A stretch of DNA of 64,000 nucleotides from Sympetrum striolatum (GCA_947579665.1 OX388345.1:74081454-74145453), one strand, 5' to 3'; shown: positions 33,558 to 47,370, numbered from the stretch's first letter. Notes: generated from the sequence alone by a model not told the origin. Program-made: numbers and translations.

Positions 33558-35218
33558 GATGATCTTGTGTATCGACACCTTTAAAGCCTATGTTTATTCC
33601 TTGTTTATTTCCTGTGCACCTTTATTTTTACTAATGATTTCATGGTGGTTGATAAACATTGTTTGTGAGTTATGAATTCCGCTCATTAATAATATTCATT
33701 CGGTCACACTTCATTGAATGCTGTGAAAGTTTTAATCTCAGAGTAATCTTGCATCACTTAATGTGATATTTTATGCTTGTATCATCCTGGATCGGGGAAA
33801 AAAGCAAAGACAAAATACCACACTCCTCATTTTTCTTTGTAAGCCACATTCCTTCTCCAAAGCTTTTTTGTAGCTAATGGTGGAGGATTTATTCACCCTT
33901 ATATGGGCTGATGAATTTACTCTTGTTATATAGTTTATTTTAAATAAGGAATGCAAGATAGAATACGGTAATTTTTCAATTAAAAGATTGTTTTTGCTGC
34001 ATTAGGCCACAACGAACCATGCTCCTCATTTATTATTTAGTTTCATTTATTTTATTGAGAGAAATTATTATTATAACGTTCAACTGCAGACAGGTGTAAA
34101 CAAGGTGGGAGAGTTTGGTATCATACAATCAACGATCACAAAAGTCAAAAGCAAAATGCCGAAAAATATCATTTAAAAAAATTATTAATGCTAGACCTCA
34201 GAGTATCTATTTAGTTTTATGATTAGGCCTTTAGAGCTGTAACGTCGTACCATTTTTTGTTTAATTCTTAAATTGTATTTTTTATGTGTCATTATTTTTT
34301 CTTTTAATGCTGTTTGTTTGTTTAAATTAGCTAGATTATGTAGGTTTTGAAATGTTGATTTGTTACGGTTGTTGGTTGTCATGTTGTGTTGATAAATAAG
34401 TTATTGTTGAACGTTCGGTAAGAAAAAGAAGGATTGGTGAAGAAATGCGATTTGGGTGTTGAGGATACGGAAATAAAGAGTTCTCCGGAAAGGAAAGATT
34501 TAATTTAAAAAAAAATCATCTCGCGACTTCACAGAGCTAACTTAATGTTAACCAAATCCTGTTTTCTTAGTGATTTAAATGATGTCTTTGTAACGAACCA
34601 ACAGAGCAGAATGTATGCGAGTAACTTGAATACGAACTTGACGATCCGAGTAAGGCAATAATTGGTCGTCATATGATATGCCTTGCGGCTCTGCACGCAA
34701 TCAAAGTGCAAAAAAAGAGCGCAAGTGCGGGCTCTTTGTGCGTTCGAATTGTTCCTTTGGCACTCGACGTTCCTGTTTGCGGCTATTATGGTCGGAGGAT
34801 TCTACCAGAATCTGTCACTCTTAATAACCGCGTTCATCACGTTGCGCAAACAAGGCATGACTTCATTCATAATCTCTCTGCGAGAACTCCCGATTACGCA
34901 ACGAGGGGAATCTTCAAAATCAAGGTCTGGACGTTTTCTCATCGATTAGAGGGCCATTTCAAAGGTGAATGATTTCGGATCATGGGGTTTTGTAACTGTT
35001 AAAAGGATGAACTTAGCTGTAAATGATCTCGGAGACATCGTTTATTAATGACATTGTTAATTTTTTTATCCCTCTATGTTCGTGATGTTTTTCTCACTTT
35101 GTATGGAAATTATCCCGAATCGCGGGTTTTTCTCAGTAAATCCTCAACAGAAAATTTTTTCCGCAGTTAATTTTGTTTTTCCGATCCGATATATTTTTTT
35201 TTGTTGTAACTTGTTTGT
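33558..35218. other. no supported gene
   Basis: Overlapping frames at 34673-34972 (+), one with a hydrophobic stretch, in a GC-raised patch. No family recognised. Otherwise AT-rich. Confidence 0.4.
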
Positions 35219-35522
35219 CGTCAAGTGGAAGGCCAAAGTTAGGAATGAAGAGGTACTGAGGAGAGTAAATGAAAAAAGAAGATTGGTCGATTTGAGTATC
35301 CGAAGAAATAAGAATTGGATAGGGCATGCAATAAGAAGGAACTGCTTACTTAAGGATAGTGGAGTGGAGGGACAAGTGAAGAGAGGAAAGAGAAGAGTGA
35401 AATTCATAGATTGCTTAAAGAATGAAGAACGGTACTGTGGGATGAAGAGAGGAGCGCAGGATAGGGAAAATTAGAGAAACAGCACGTAGGACCTGCGCGA
35501 GCAGACTACCCATGATGATGAT
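35219..35522 (+). pseudogene. LINE reverse transcriptase C-terminal fragment
   Basis: The translation reads VRNEEVLRRVNEKRRLVD, NWIGHAIRRNCLLKD, and later GKRRVKF and YCGMKRGAQDRE. This NWIGH-RRNCLLKD region is the familiar C-terminal end of an endonuclease-reverse transcriptase of non-LTR elements, different from the LINE at 5.1 kb. After the TAG at 35472 the reading continues as RNST, a second stop and DLREQTTHDD, so the terminus is broken by stops. It ends in a short GATGATGATGA tail. The upstream part of the open frame (35076-35218) has no similarity, so the fragment is 5'-truncated into unrelated DNA. It cannot be functional. Confidence 0.8.
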
Positions 35523-38500
35523 GAACTTGTTTGTACTCAATTGCTGAGTATAAGTTATGTTTCTCAATGGAATTTAAGATAAGGGGGTAAGAGAGGACCT
35601 TGGAGTTTATTATTACAAGAAGAGTAAAATAATGTATCTGCCATATACAATATTTACAAATTTATAAGTACATACATACTTAATGACTAGATTTTAACAT
35701 AACTCTGTTTGTTTATAGCTCAATTAAATACAGTACACCTTGTTGGGAGTTTCTAAATACCTGGACAATTAGGAGTTCCAATGACTGTTTTCATATGATT
35801 TTTGTAACATGGTTACAGAGTCTAAAGAATTGGTCTTATATGTGTGTAAATGTGATAAAGAAATCATTACATTTTGACGAAAAGTTTTACTCAATTTCCG
35901 TAATTTTTTGAAGAACTGAATCAAATTCGCTATTCTGGCATTCACCTATACCTTTAGAAGTATCGATGCTAATCGTGATTTTGCATCTTTGAAAATAATT
36001 ATTTTGCTTAGCAACATGTTTATATAACGGAGCTAATTATTTTATCCATACATATAAAAACAGATTTGTTTGGTATTCACCTAAGACAAGATATTTTCTA
36101 AAATTAGTTTCTTCCCATAATGCTATGAAATTTTATATAATTTTTTCAAGCAAGCCGGATTGGTAGCGGGAAATAACACCTACGAACATAACAATTCAAT
36201 GGATATCGCTACAGCACTCAGAAAGTTTAACCATTAACGTGAATACCTCTTAGTGGAACTTTGATGCATCAGTAAATAGGCCAAGAAAGGTACAGGGGAA
36301 CACCTGTGGTAGTTTAGTAAAAATCATTCAATTCCATCGCTAACCTGTCTTGCGCTTCCCACCCTTGAGTTAACGAATTAACTTCATTGTACTCGCTATC
36401 CAAATATTTACGAAGATATGCACACGCCCGAACATCCTGTTTTCTTTCTCTCGGCAAGCCATCAATGGGTCATCAGATTCCAACATGAGGATAAAGCCAT
36501 TCACATCTGGTGGAATCTGCTATGTCAGCAGTCTGTGGTCAAATCTTCTCATCGCCATCTCGAGGAAAGAATTCGACAGTTATTGTAGAGACGGAAGTGA
36601 AAACAAATGCAGAACACGGTAGAGAAACGCTGTGATAATGTCCTTTGATGTCTCATCGATCGTGGTCCGACAATTCAGAGTACGACAACTTATCGGACCG
36701 TGCGACAACTGACCGGGCAGTAGCTCATTGCACGAAAAACAGATCGCTGCAACAATTGAAATAATATCAAACTTTGAGTGTTAAAACAATTGAGCGGTAG
36801 TATATTTACCGATTTCTTTTAAAACTTGTTAATAAGTTATTAATAATATATTTAATAATAAATAAACCGTCCGATGAGCTGTCGATATATCAACGGAAAA
36901 CTCCAAAATTAGCTTGTGCTTTTGCCCCCTTGAATAGTTGAATACGCACACACTTCAAATAATCACACACTGAAGTATTAGAGGATGAGGAATCCCAATT
37001 CGGTTCGTAAAATTTAGTTGTGAATGGAATTCTGAGTATTCCTAAGATGAAGAACTACTCCTTCCACGGACAACAAGCAATAATTCTTTAATGATGATAG
37101 CTAATCCCAAATATAGTAATTTTAATCTTTTAATGCTCCTGATTTCGTAGCATGACACATGAGTACTTTTAATACCTTTTGGAGTAGGGTAGACAAAAAG
37201 TTTACTTTAGTTTTTATTGCTTTCAAACAGAAATAAAATTTTACAAAAAAATACAAAAAAAGCTTAAGGAAGCATTAGGTTGCCTCAAAAGGTACCTGTG
37301 TGGAGGCAACCACCATACAAGAGTACAAATATCTTTCATTTACATTTCTCCCGCGGTTGTAATGATATGAAAACTTAAGGAATTAAAGATCTCAGTGATT
37401 TAAAGAGGAATATATGTGTTACCTGTTAGTTTCGTCTCCGTGTAGACAACTTTACATCGGATGAGAGGGAATTCATAGGAGAAAAGGGAAGGGGAAAAGG
37501 TCGTTGGGTTCGGGAGGAGAGGGTGGGAGGGAAAGATCTTTTATTCCTCAAGTATGGCACCATTCCACTAATGCGAGCTCGAGCAAATTTGATTTAAATT
37601 TGAAAGCTCCTGAAGTATTCATCATGTTGATTGATGGTATCTATGAGGTATATTTCTTTCTGAATTCTACGACGTGCTATGTATTGTTCTGTAATTTGGA
37701 AATTCTCAGTAATTTGAGGAAAATAAAGGTATACTATATTCCCTTTAATCTTACTTAATAAACCAAATACTCTCCCAAAAGTTAAGTAGATAGTGATGTA
37801 GAGCTTGAGGTTTCAGCCGGCCTAAAGTCTGAATATTATATAGACAGCATAATTTTGCACCAACGCTGGCATCCATTTTTTCCCATAACTAAAATCTAAA
37901 TTCTCAGAATTGCTAATTCACTGCTGCCTCTTTCTGCTTCCTCCCTCTCATCGGTTAGGGAAGTTTCTAGTGCAGGATAAGTATCCTTCAATAGAATTGT
38001 ATAAAATTTCTTAGTTGAGGAAAATAACGAATTAGGAACGTAGAGAGGGTTGCCTTTCCGAACTTTAACTTTACATCAAGACATGGACAGTTACTTAGCT
38101 GTATCACTATTCTTTATAATGTGAAAGGTAGGTTTTCGCAATCTGAGAGTCGTAAAAGATAAACTTTGTTGGCGTAAATCCTGCTAGTAAAGTTCTACTA
38201 CGACATTTCGCTCTTTGTGAATATTTTCGGTAATAAATATTGCGAATGGAAACTTAACAAGTTAAACTTAAGCCCGTACCTTCGTGGATAGTCTTTCACA
38301 TTAACTTCACAATATTGGGCTAAGCTTGTCTACATTCCTCCACACCGAAATGATCATTAATTAAGCCATTACATAAAATTTAACAATAATAAGTTCTCCT
38401 AAGTAGCGGAGGCCGAAATAATAGCTGTCAAACAACACTCGGTAGAAAGCGGATATTGCCCATTAGAAAATATTATACGATAAGGAAAGTCACTCCATTC

Positions 38501-39520
38501 TTTTTTCACTCATCTTCCAGACCAAGTAGGCAGCAACAGCATCAAAATTTCCTCTCAAGTTTAATCGTTGAACTGATCAAATTCATGGAAGTAATAAAGT
38601 GCTCCTAACTTTAGCAAGCGGAAATCATGTTAAAATAACTTCATCGTAAGGCCATCGATTCCATCCTCTGCCCTTCCCTCAAGATTGATTTCCGATTGAA
38701 AACTCCTCGACAGACACCTTCTCCCCGCACCTCCTGTCTCCAGCGATGGAGATGGAAGAAAAGAGTTAGCGAATGATTTAGAGCCCGCCGAGGGGTCGAC
38801 CAGCCTCGCCGATAAACCCGCTAAAACGACAGCTTAATATATGGACGTCGGATCGTTGGAATATTCCAAGGCCGGTGTTCCTGAGGAAAAATGCGAGACC
38901 TCGTTATCTACGCGTAATTCCGGTGCGCCCTCATCGAAACAGTCTTTCGATAAAAATGCGAAGAAAATCTTAAATACAGATGACAGCACCGGGAGTAGGA
39001 AAGGCGGCGGCCGTGACCTTTTTCTGTTTGAATATTTTAACACCTGGTGACTCAGTGTTTTTCAATCTGTGACCCGCGGCACAGCGGTGAGCTTCAAGAG
39101 TGACTAAGTCTTTAATTGGCATCTCCAACTCGCCTTGGATCTCGCACTTTGCGATAGCTATCGAAAATGGTCGAATGGGGCCCTTATCGAACTCGATCGG
39201 GGAGCCTCGAGCGGTGTTAACACGAAGCTTTTAGATTTGTTCCCCGGGTTCATTAGTTGAACAATTACGCTGTGTCCCTTTGGATTGTTTCCCTCTGCAG
39301 CAACTGGGTGTCAAATCCATGAGTAACCCCGAGGTGATTCATGATTAATGTGGAGGAGAAATATCCCTTTATCTAGATGCAGGAATCAAGATGCAAAGGT
39401 ACTTTCATCTATGATTTAAACATTAAAGCATTCCCGTTATGTAAGGAACGGAGAAATTGCAAACATATTCTGCGTAGTAACCGCTAAATCTATAAATACC
39501 ACCTTGGAGCCAACGTAAGC
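35523..39520. other. about 4 kb without supported genes
   Basis: AT-rich with short frames only. A cluster of CGACAA words is at 36669-36713 and an A-rich stretch followed by a GAGGCAACC hairpin-like block is at 37200-37320. A GC-raised patch at 38690-39340 has frames on both strands but no recognised domain. Confidence 0.45.
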
Positions 39521-39595
39521 AAATAATAAAAATAATCGTCTTCATTTGGACAAGATTGAGACTAAAAGTCTGTTCTTCTATCCAACCCACCGTCA
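39521..39595 (-). mobile_element. retro-tail family, short copy
   Basis: On the minus strand GGGTTGGATAGAAGAACAGA, then AGTCTCAATCTTGTCC and TTATTTTTATTATTT. It is a diverged 3' end of the family at 3625. Confidence 0.5.
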
Positions 39596-42500
39596 TTAAT
39601 TATAGTAAAAATTAATTATAATAAAAAGAAAGAAGGGAAAAAAGTACATAGAATTGCATCAACACAGCAGTGTAATAGACAGAGTAAATAAATATTTAAC
39701 AAAAATATATTATTGATACATTCAGCAAATGAGTATCTACGTAAAGTTCTCGTTTTATCTCCGTTCGCAGAAATCTTACGAAAAATCAACAAGCTATATA
39801 AAAATACTCTCATAAGTGAGCGGAAAATAGTCATAAGAAAAATTTGTTTAAATTGAATTAGCGCAAAAAACATATAGACGGGTTACCTTGCGGTTGAATT
39901 TAAAGAAATAGTGCCACGATAACCATTGGTGCCAACCATGAAGACCTAGATGCTGTCCTTCGTTTTAAAAACGACCACTTTTTGGATTAGCGATACATGG
40001 GAAAATAGGCAAAAGCAATCAATTGCGAAAAGGTGAGCATTCCCTATAACATATAGTTCAAACAGTACATAAGTCGGGAACCAAAGTTGGTTACTGATAC
40101 TGCAGTGACTTAAGCTAAAGAAGGAAAACGGTGCTAAATGACAATAGCCGAAAAAAGCACCTTAAACAAACTACTTCTGCTGCAGTTATTAATTTTGTAT
40201 TTCTGTAGTCAATAGCTAAGTACAAATAACAGCAAGGAAACCCTCGTTAGTATGGCTTGGAGGCATCACTATAATTCGGAGCATTAGCACCCAAAGCGTC
40301 TCGTCCCGCAAAAATGAGACCTCGAGAGGAGCGAAGATGTGCCGAATACCTCTGAGGATTCGTTTCAAAAGCCTGAGAAATGTGTCTTTCTCATCCGGAT
40401 TAAGTTTCGGAAATATCAAAGACCCGGAGGAGGATTTAAAAATTTCGTCGGTATGCGAAGTGAAATCGAGTCCGCTCAAAATTCTTGTACATAATTGAGG
40501 CGGTATCAAGAAGGGACAAGGAACTTTCTCCCAAAGAAAACGAGAAATTCGCAGATGAATCATCTAGCTGGCAGACGGGATGCTGCGATGAACCTCCTCG
40601 AAATGTTCAACTGAGAAAGAGCCTGAATGAAACAGGAAACTACTGGTTTAAGTAGCTATCCTGTGTGATCAAGCAGTTTTACCTTGGTTGACAATGGTTC
40701 CAGCATTGCCGCTCTTAACCGAAACAGCTATCAAAGACGCGAAATTAATTTTTCGGTACATTGACGCTATTGATTTTTGCCATTAAAATCTTATGCAATC
40801 AGACGAGAAAGTTAAGGAAAAACCAAATACCAATGCAAAGATTTCTGTATCCAACTTCTCCCTTGCAATAGATTATGTGTTTAAATTCTGCATAAATTAA
40901 CATATAAGCATTACATTCCACGAAACTTCTTGATTAGTTCAAGGAAAACAATCAGGCGTAGATTTCTCATTTCCGAATATGTCTCCACTGGTTTTAATCT
41001 CCAACGCATACATCTTAGCTTTAGACAACGCCTATTTTTTTACTTTTTAGTACGAATTAAAATGAGAGTATATAGCTATGGTGCATAGTTATTAGATAAT
41101 AAAATATAGTTATAGAGCATTTAGGTTATGAGCATACGCATATAAGAGCATATAGAAAGAACTTGGCGAAGCGTTATTTGGTGGAATTCTATCGTGTTCT
41201 CTCTTCTTTTAAAAGTATACAGGTATATGGACATAGTGGTATAAGAATTCATAGAGAATTGATTATAGAGAATATTGGTAAATGAGCATATAGTTATAGC
41301 GGAATTTTGGATTCCAGCTGACTCCACGTTAATCCTTGCATATCTGCCTAATAAGTAGGTGATACCTTGATGATATTCATTGATGCAAAGAGGAAAAATA
41401 TAGCCTAAATCAAGGCAAAATTATAAATATGGCAGCTCTTCAGTCTCCACAACCGTTACAGAAAATCCTAACAACTACACGGATCGGAATTTCTCCTCTT
41501 CCACGTGTCAGTCACCGTTACTCGAATAAAAAAACCTCCGTTTCATTCGATCGATTATCTCCTATTTAAAGACCATTTTTGCTGTATTTATTCCAGCAGA
41601 ATTCTGAGAAACTAATCGCATCATAAATTGACATAAGCTTTTCCCGAGGGAGAACTCAAATAATAGCCTTGCAACGTTTAAGAATGTGACATTGATCTCA
41701 ATAGGTTAACGGCGACAAGCTTCTTGACTTATGAAAAATTCATTCCTCTCGCTTATAGTCGGTTAAATTTTAAAGAATGCAGCCGTTTCATACCAACAAT
41801 TCGTCTAAGGCTTCAAGCGGATGGATTTCAGTTTGCAGCGTCCTATCGTAAATATCTCGAAAGCTTAATTTCCCAGATGAAAACGCGATCGAATGCCATC
41901 TACTTCGAATTATCTACGCAAAACGTTGAATAAATTTTTATCTAATGGCCGCGCTTTTACTATTCCATCCACTTTTCTAAGAGTTCTCGATTAAATGGCT
42001 TTCAGCATTCCAACTTCAATAAACCTGTTATCTAAATGTTACTAGTGAATCACGAATTTCCTCGACAAAACTTGCATTCTTTTGTAGAAAGAGACAAGTT
42101 TGTATATCTTCGAAAAAGTGAGCAAGTATATCCCAATATACATATACATTGATAAGCTTAGAATATGGATACTTCAGTATGTGTATGGGCTAAACGGTAT
42201 GTAAGTCTATCAGTGAAGTTATCAGCCAGTAGGCAAGTTTGATTATCATATTGCTATACATATTTTTGCGGAACAAATTGAGGAGTTGGGTGCCTCACTG
42301 TTAAGAAAATGAACAAAATTTCATTTGGTAACATGTTAACTAGTACTGAAAGCAAGTTAACTAGAACTTAGGATTTGAAATTAAATTTTCACGTGGAAAA
42401 AACCTGGTAGCCTATCAAGTAATGTATAAAATGATGACTTTTATTGACCCTAGTATGAGATTTTTACACGTTCCTAATTTATTACGGTACTTGTACAAAA

Positions 42501-42791
42501 CATTCGTGACAGTTACATAAGTCATTAATAAATGATAATGCCACCACCATAGTCAGGCAACCATCCATCAAAATAATTTCATGAGAGCCGAAAAACATTT
42601 ATCATATGTGAACATTCATGAATAAGATAGTAATTGTGTACAGTTAGCGGATAATATATATTCATTTGAGTACTTCTCAAATGCCGCTGAAGTTAGCAGC
42701 TTCTAATTAAGAGTTTGGAGCAGCTGAAATCTAGACTCAAAAAGCGGTATGCTTAGTGTAAAGAAAGAAAATTTGGAACGCGGCTGTTAAA
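39596..42791. other. about 3.2 kb without supported genes
   Basis: No recognised gene. At 41060-41310 short words such as GAGCATATAG recur irregularly. A 115-codon minus-strand frame (40216-40563) has no recognisable domain. Confidence 0.45.
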
Positions 42792-43065
42792 GAATTAGAG
42801 ATTTAAAATCTCAAATAGCCGTCTTTGTCGGTTTTCTTCGTCTCATTCGCCGGTATTCGGATAAAACAAGAAAGGACACCGCACTTTAAGAATCATTCAA
42901 TGCAAATTTCGAAAGCGATGATTTCATCTTCAGGAGTGATTCGTACCTGATTGCATTGAGTGTTTCTTTAAAAGTGCAGTGTCCTTTCTTGTGTTTTTCC
43001 GGATACCGGTGAATTAGACGAGGAAAGCCGACAAAGACGGCTATTGGAGATTTTAAGCCTCTAAG
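42792..43065. mobile_element. long-arm inverted-repeat MITE, copy 2
   Basis: The left arm runs GAATTAGAGATTTAAAATCT, TAGCCGTCTTTGTCGG, TCTCATTCGCCGGTATTCGG, AAGAAAGGACACCGCACTTT. The right arm is its inverse, ending GCCGACAAAGACGGCTA and CCTCTAA. The arms are about 110 bp with a central spacer of about 60 bp. It is more complete than copy 1 at 31286. The RNA or single strand would fold into a very long hairpin. Confidence 0.85.
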
Positions 43066-45786
43066 GTATGCATCGTGGCAAAAGATTTTGCACTTCATTG
43101 AGTTAAAGGAGCTTCTCCCATTAGTATTTATAAATGTTATATTCGTGCGGACACAGACATGGATTACATATGACGACTGAACGAAGTACATCGGGAGTGA
43201 CTCAATGCTCGGAAAGCTTCAACGACTCCGATTTTTTTGGAGGGAAAGGGATGATTTTCGCGGGGAATTTCGGTATCTCCTGAAATGACGAAAGAAAGTA
43301 ACTCCGGAGAGGGATGTGATAACCGCTCAATTTCAAACATTTGCTCTCCGAGTTTAAAGTACGATAGTATTTCAGCGAATGTCGATAGGCTTATTTCTCG
43401 GAAGTGTCGCTTAATCTGAGAAATTGCCGATTCCATTTGTATTTGCTCGGTGAAGAGCTCACGCTACCTTTGATACTGCGGGGTCGATTCGGATCGTTTT
43501 ATGGCGTTGGGAAAATAGGAATCCTGAGTGATGAAAGCGGGATTCTAACCGAGGGGGATTTGTGAGCTGCCTCCGCGCAAAGATAAACTAATCAGGAAAG
43601 TTGAGTTAATCAAACATTGTCATCGATCAATCAGTAGAATATTTACGGCTCTTAACGAGTGCTTTTTTCAGAGGATGCTGATATGTTCAGAGTAGAACTC
43701 GTACAGATTATAATCGCCCTGCATTTTGTCATTTTACCCATCTTTTTCCATTCTAATGTTCTTAGTTTGCATAACTTTCTGCGTAGAATTAAGAGATGTA
43801 AGGAAAGAAGGCACGTATTTAGAAACTTCCTTTAAAGGGCTCAACTTCAGAGTAGTTACAAAGAATGTCTAGAGCAAGTTATAATATAAGTTCCAGTAAA
43901 AATAATGACTCTTGTTTAAGAAGTAGGACTTAATAAAGATTGTTTGAAATTTCACACGTTTTATGGTAAAGTTCACTTTTAAGAAACAACTTTTTAAACG
44001 AGCGCTAGCAGAATTTTAGGGGGCTGAAACTTTTAAGCCACCCCCTTTTGGTGAGCGCTTGTGTTATTTATTTATTACACAATACCGCCGAAGTTACTAA
44101 AACACGTGACGACCTTAATTTACCATTCAATGAAAAACTGACACAAAAAATGTTTCAAAGTATGTATATAAATACAGAGCATTAGTTTAAATCAGCTCCG
44201 GCCATCAACCACAATAGTTTACAATCGTTATTTAAATAATAAACTGCTGTAATTTGAACTTGCTTCTTTGAACTTTGAACGTGCTTCACTCGAAAAATTC
44301 CCCAGACACCATGCATATGTAAATACCAAGTATCAGTATATGAAAGAAAAAAAAGGTGAAATGACCATGAAGTTCCATTAACACCACTTGTCAATTAAAA
44401 TCACTAGTTATAGAATCAACATCAAATATTTCACTCATTAACTAAACGTTAACTTTGATAGAATTGCAAATAAATGAATAATAGGACAAGAGCATCATTT
44501 CTTCATAACGCATTGGAAGCAATGTTATTATCTTATCAACATTCTAGAATGTTCTCACGAAAGTTGCCCATTTCATTCCAATCTAACTATCTCCTTGATA
44601 TCCAGAATTTCGTTAATGCGAGAAGATTTTTGCTTAAAGCAGAATATATAGCATACATAAATTAGGTACATATGTCAGAGTCGATGCTCTTATCACTGAA
44701 ATATAGAATGTTTACCTGCTGTTCTCCTTATAGCTCAAGAGGTTTGATTTAATATTTAACTTTAGTTTTGGAAAATATTTAAGCGTCCATGTAGAACCGA
44801 AATGTAATACTCCGTACTTAAAACTTTCATGGCACATTAGAAAGTGTTAATAAATCTCCAGCGAGCGTAAAATAAAATGAAAAAATTGTCGGGGACGTAT
44901 CAAATGTCTGAATAATACGTAAAATACTTTATGGGGCATCACGGTTCAGATGTGTGTTATGGCGACCTGACCGCGCATTAAGACCGTTATAAAACAATCT
45001 TGAAATCCGGAAGAAGGCAAACAAAATGTATAAAATTGAAGTTAGTATAATTTAAGTTTTGTTTCAAGGAGAAATAGCGTAATATCTCTGATAAATTTTA
45101 ACAAAAATAAAACGTAATTTCAATCAACGCTGTGAAATATCTCAACAAAATTCGACTATTACTTCAATAATTCCTATATGTATCGTAAGGATGATCCGGT
45201 GGACAATTACCACTTCATCAAACAGAAATAAATGCTAAGGAAGGGGGACAGAGAGTTTGATATTCTAAAGCAAAAGGAGTATCCTTGCGGAAGTTTCGGG
45301 ATCACGAGGAAAATTAATGAAATTTCATAGGTAAATTATATAAACGAAAGAATAATTAAAGATCTTTATAGAATATATCTTAATTACGCTGGATTAGTTA
45401 AGAAATGTTTTATAACCCTCTGAGCTATTTTTTTCCTATCTCAAAATACTCCACGAATACTACACATTACAAATAATCGAAAATGTATAAACTTAATTTA
45501 TTCTAAAAACCTTATTCTCAATTTTATCTTCCTTAAATTATGTTTAGTCTTAAGCATTACCTCCTTTTAATTAATCTTGACAATAGTACGATTTATCATT
45601 TCTCTTCGATATTTTTCTACTTTATAAATATTTAGGTCTTAATGTATAACAAAGCTATTCTCAAGGGCCCTTGAACACCGGTTTTCTTATTTGAAAAAGA
45701 AAGAAAATAAAAAGTATGCATTATTAAGGCTGAGCTTTATGAAAAACGATTTTTCAAGGATCCTTAAAACCATTTTCATTTAAATC
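43066..45786. other. no supported gene
   Basis: About 2.7 kb of AT-rich sequence with a GC-raised patch at 43200-43560; no domain recognised. Confidence 0.45.
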
Positions 45787-46102
45787 AATCGAATGAGCTG
45801 TGACTTTTTGGAACTCCATAACTATCCAAAGGGTAATAAAATAAACTTTATAAACTAAACTTCAAAGTTGCGGAACTTAGAAAAAGTTATTTTATTACCT
45901 TGCGTCCAGTTCATTTACTTATTGCTTAACTATTTGAAAAGTCGCATAGAGTTGAACATATTCAGTAATTACTTAGAGGTGGACTTTAAAGTTGTGGAAA
46001 TTTGTCAAAGTTATTTTATTACCTCGGTCCATTTCCATTAAATTATTTATATTTGAAAAAGTCACACAAAGCTGCACATATTCTGTAATTACATAAAGGT
46101 GT
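45787..46102. repeat. imperfect 124-bp tandem repeat with inverted partial copy
   Basis: AAAGTTG at 45864 and 45988 marks the same point of two direct units with a period of 124 bp. Both contain AAAGTTATTTTATTACCT and, later, TTTGAAAAGTC or TTTGAAAAAGTC, then CATATTC-GTAATTAC. Upstream (45795-45850) GAGCTGTGACTTTTTGG and GGTAATAAAATAAACTTT form a partial inverted copy. No coding sequence; likely remnants of a mobile repeat. Confidence 0.7.
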
Positions 46103-47242
46103 ACACTAAATTCGTAATAGTCAATTTTTCGTCTTACTGTGTGGATTCATCATCGTCACTGTCTTAATATTTTTACAGTTCATTCTCTATATCTTATTTC
46201 TCTTCTTTCGCAACTCACCCAAATACCGTTCTTTTTATTGTCTATTATTATTATCTCCTTTACATTTTCATAGTATATAATGAAATTTTCATGCACCTCG
46301 TGCTTTTTTAGTCCTTGCATCTCAGTAATACAAGAGTAAACTCCATCTAAAGGATTTAATGGACCTTATATCCAAGCTGGTTTTACTCGCCAGCAGTTGT
46401 TTATTGCCCTATTTCAATTTCCATCTTGACCGTTGATGTTTTATTTAATGATAGTAGTAGATCAATAGGAGCATTTCAAGCCTGATCGTGCGGGAATCCA
46501 GAGCACAATTATGTATTTCGCGAATGTCACACGAAAAGCCTTCATTCCGGCCCGCTGGCCGTAGTTTGTCCTCATTGTAAAATTGAGTGAAATCTTTGGA
46601 ATTATGGTAAACGTAAGTAATTTTGTGACATTGATGAGTTGATTATAAATTTTCAAAGATACATTATTCACTTTACAGCGAAAAAAGATAAATAGTGTTC
46701 TCTGTATAGAGAAGTGGATGCAAGTGCCTTCTCCATGCCAAAATGTGAGCCAATGTAACCACCCGGAATCGCGTTACGAATGTTTGAAAATTTATCACAA
46801 AATTACCAATGTTTACCCCACTCGCTACACTTGTTTACTAATTAATGTTTTAAGGGTATAGAAAAGGATTATTTAAGTATAAAATGTGTAGAGGAATTCT
46901 GGACTCTTTCCGGTAACCCAATGCTACTTTCGCCGGAGATAGATAAAGGACTTTACTGGGTGAAATTGAGAATGTTAAGTCCCAAGCGTAGTGTAGCGAT
47001 AAGTGATTTTTTGTAAGCTTAAATCTTGAAAACAAGAAACTGCAACGAAACGTACGTAACAAATATGTGAAAATGTACCACGAAATTACCGATGCCGCGA
47101 AGTTACCAAACTTTTCCCTACGTAGCAGCATATCTTCATCGATAGATAAATGTACCTTTCGTTTGGACAGGCCCTAGTGGGTCTGTATTTCACCTGACTT
47201 CGTACTTTTGATATTTACACAGGCGGTTGATAAAAAGGAAAT
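46103..47242. other. no supported gene
   Basis: AT-rich; frames under 95 codons, no domain recognised. Confidence 0.5.
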
Positions 47243-47321
47243 AAATTGAAGAAGCCTTGACTTTGAGGAACTCCGTTACTGGTAGCATGGTATTTAACTA
47301 AGCAAAATTCAACCAGAATAA

Positions 47322-47370
47322 CTTTATGCGACCGGTTTCAAACTTACAAATTCATCATCAGGCAAAGAGA
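47322..47370 (-). ncRNA. hammerhead-ribozyme-like motif, left arm
   Basis: On the minus strand: CTTTGC, then core CTGATGA (47355-47361), a 15-base stem II region (GAAUUU can pair with AAGUUU using two G-U pairs), core GAAA (47336-47339), then CCGG-T-C and GCATAAAG. CTTTGC can pair with GCA-AAG around one bulge as stem I. Stem III would be the palindromic ACCGGT, too short for a monomer, as in type I hammerheads thought to act as dimers. All conserved core bases appear present, but stem II is weak. Activity is untested. Confidence 0.55.

Noticed and set aside
34673..34972. Frame with hydrophobic stretch that might be a membrane segment
   Set aside because: Two plus frames are open simultaneously and neither resembles a known membrane protein.
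41060..41310. CRISPR-like or satellite array from recurring GAGCATATAG words
   Set aside because: Words are irregularly spaced, vary in length and the context is eukaryotic AT-rich DNA.
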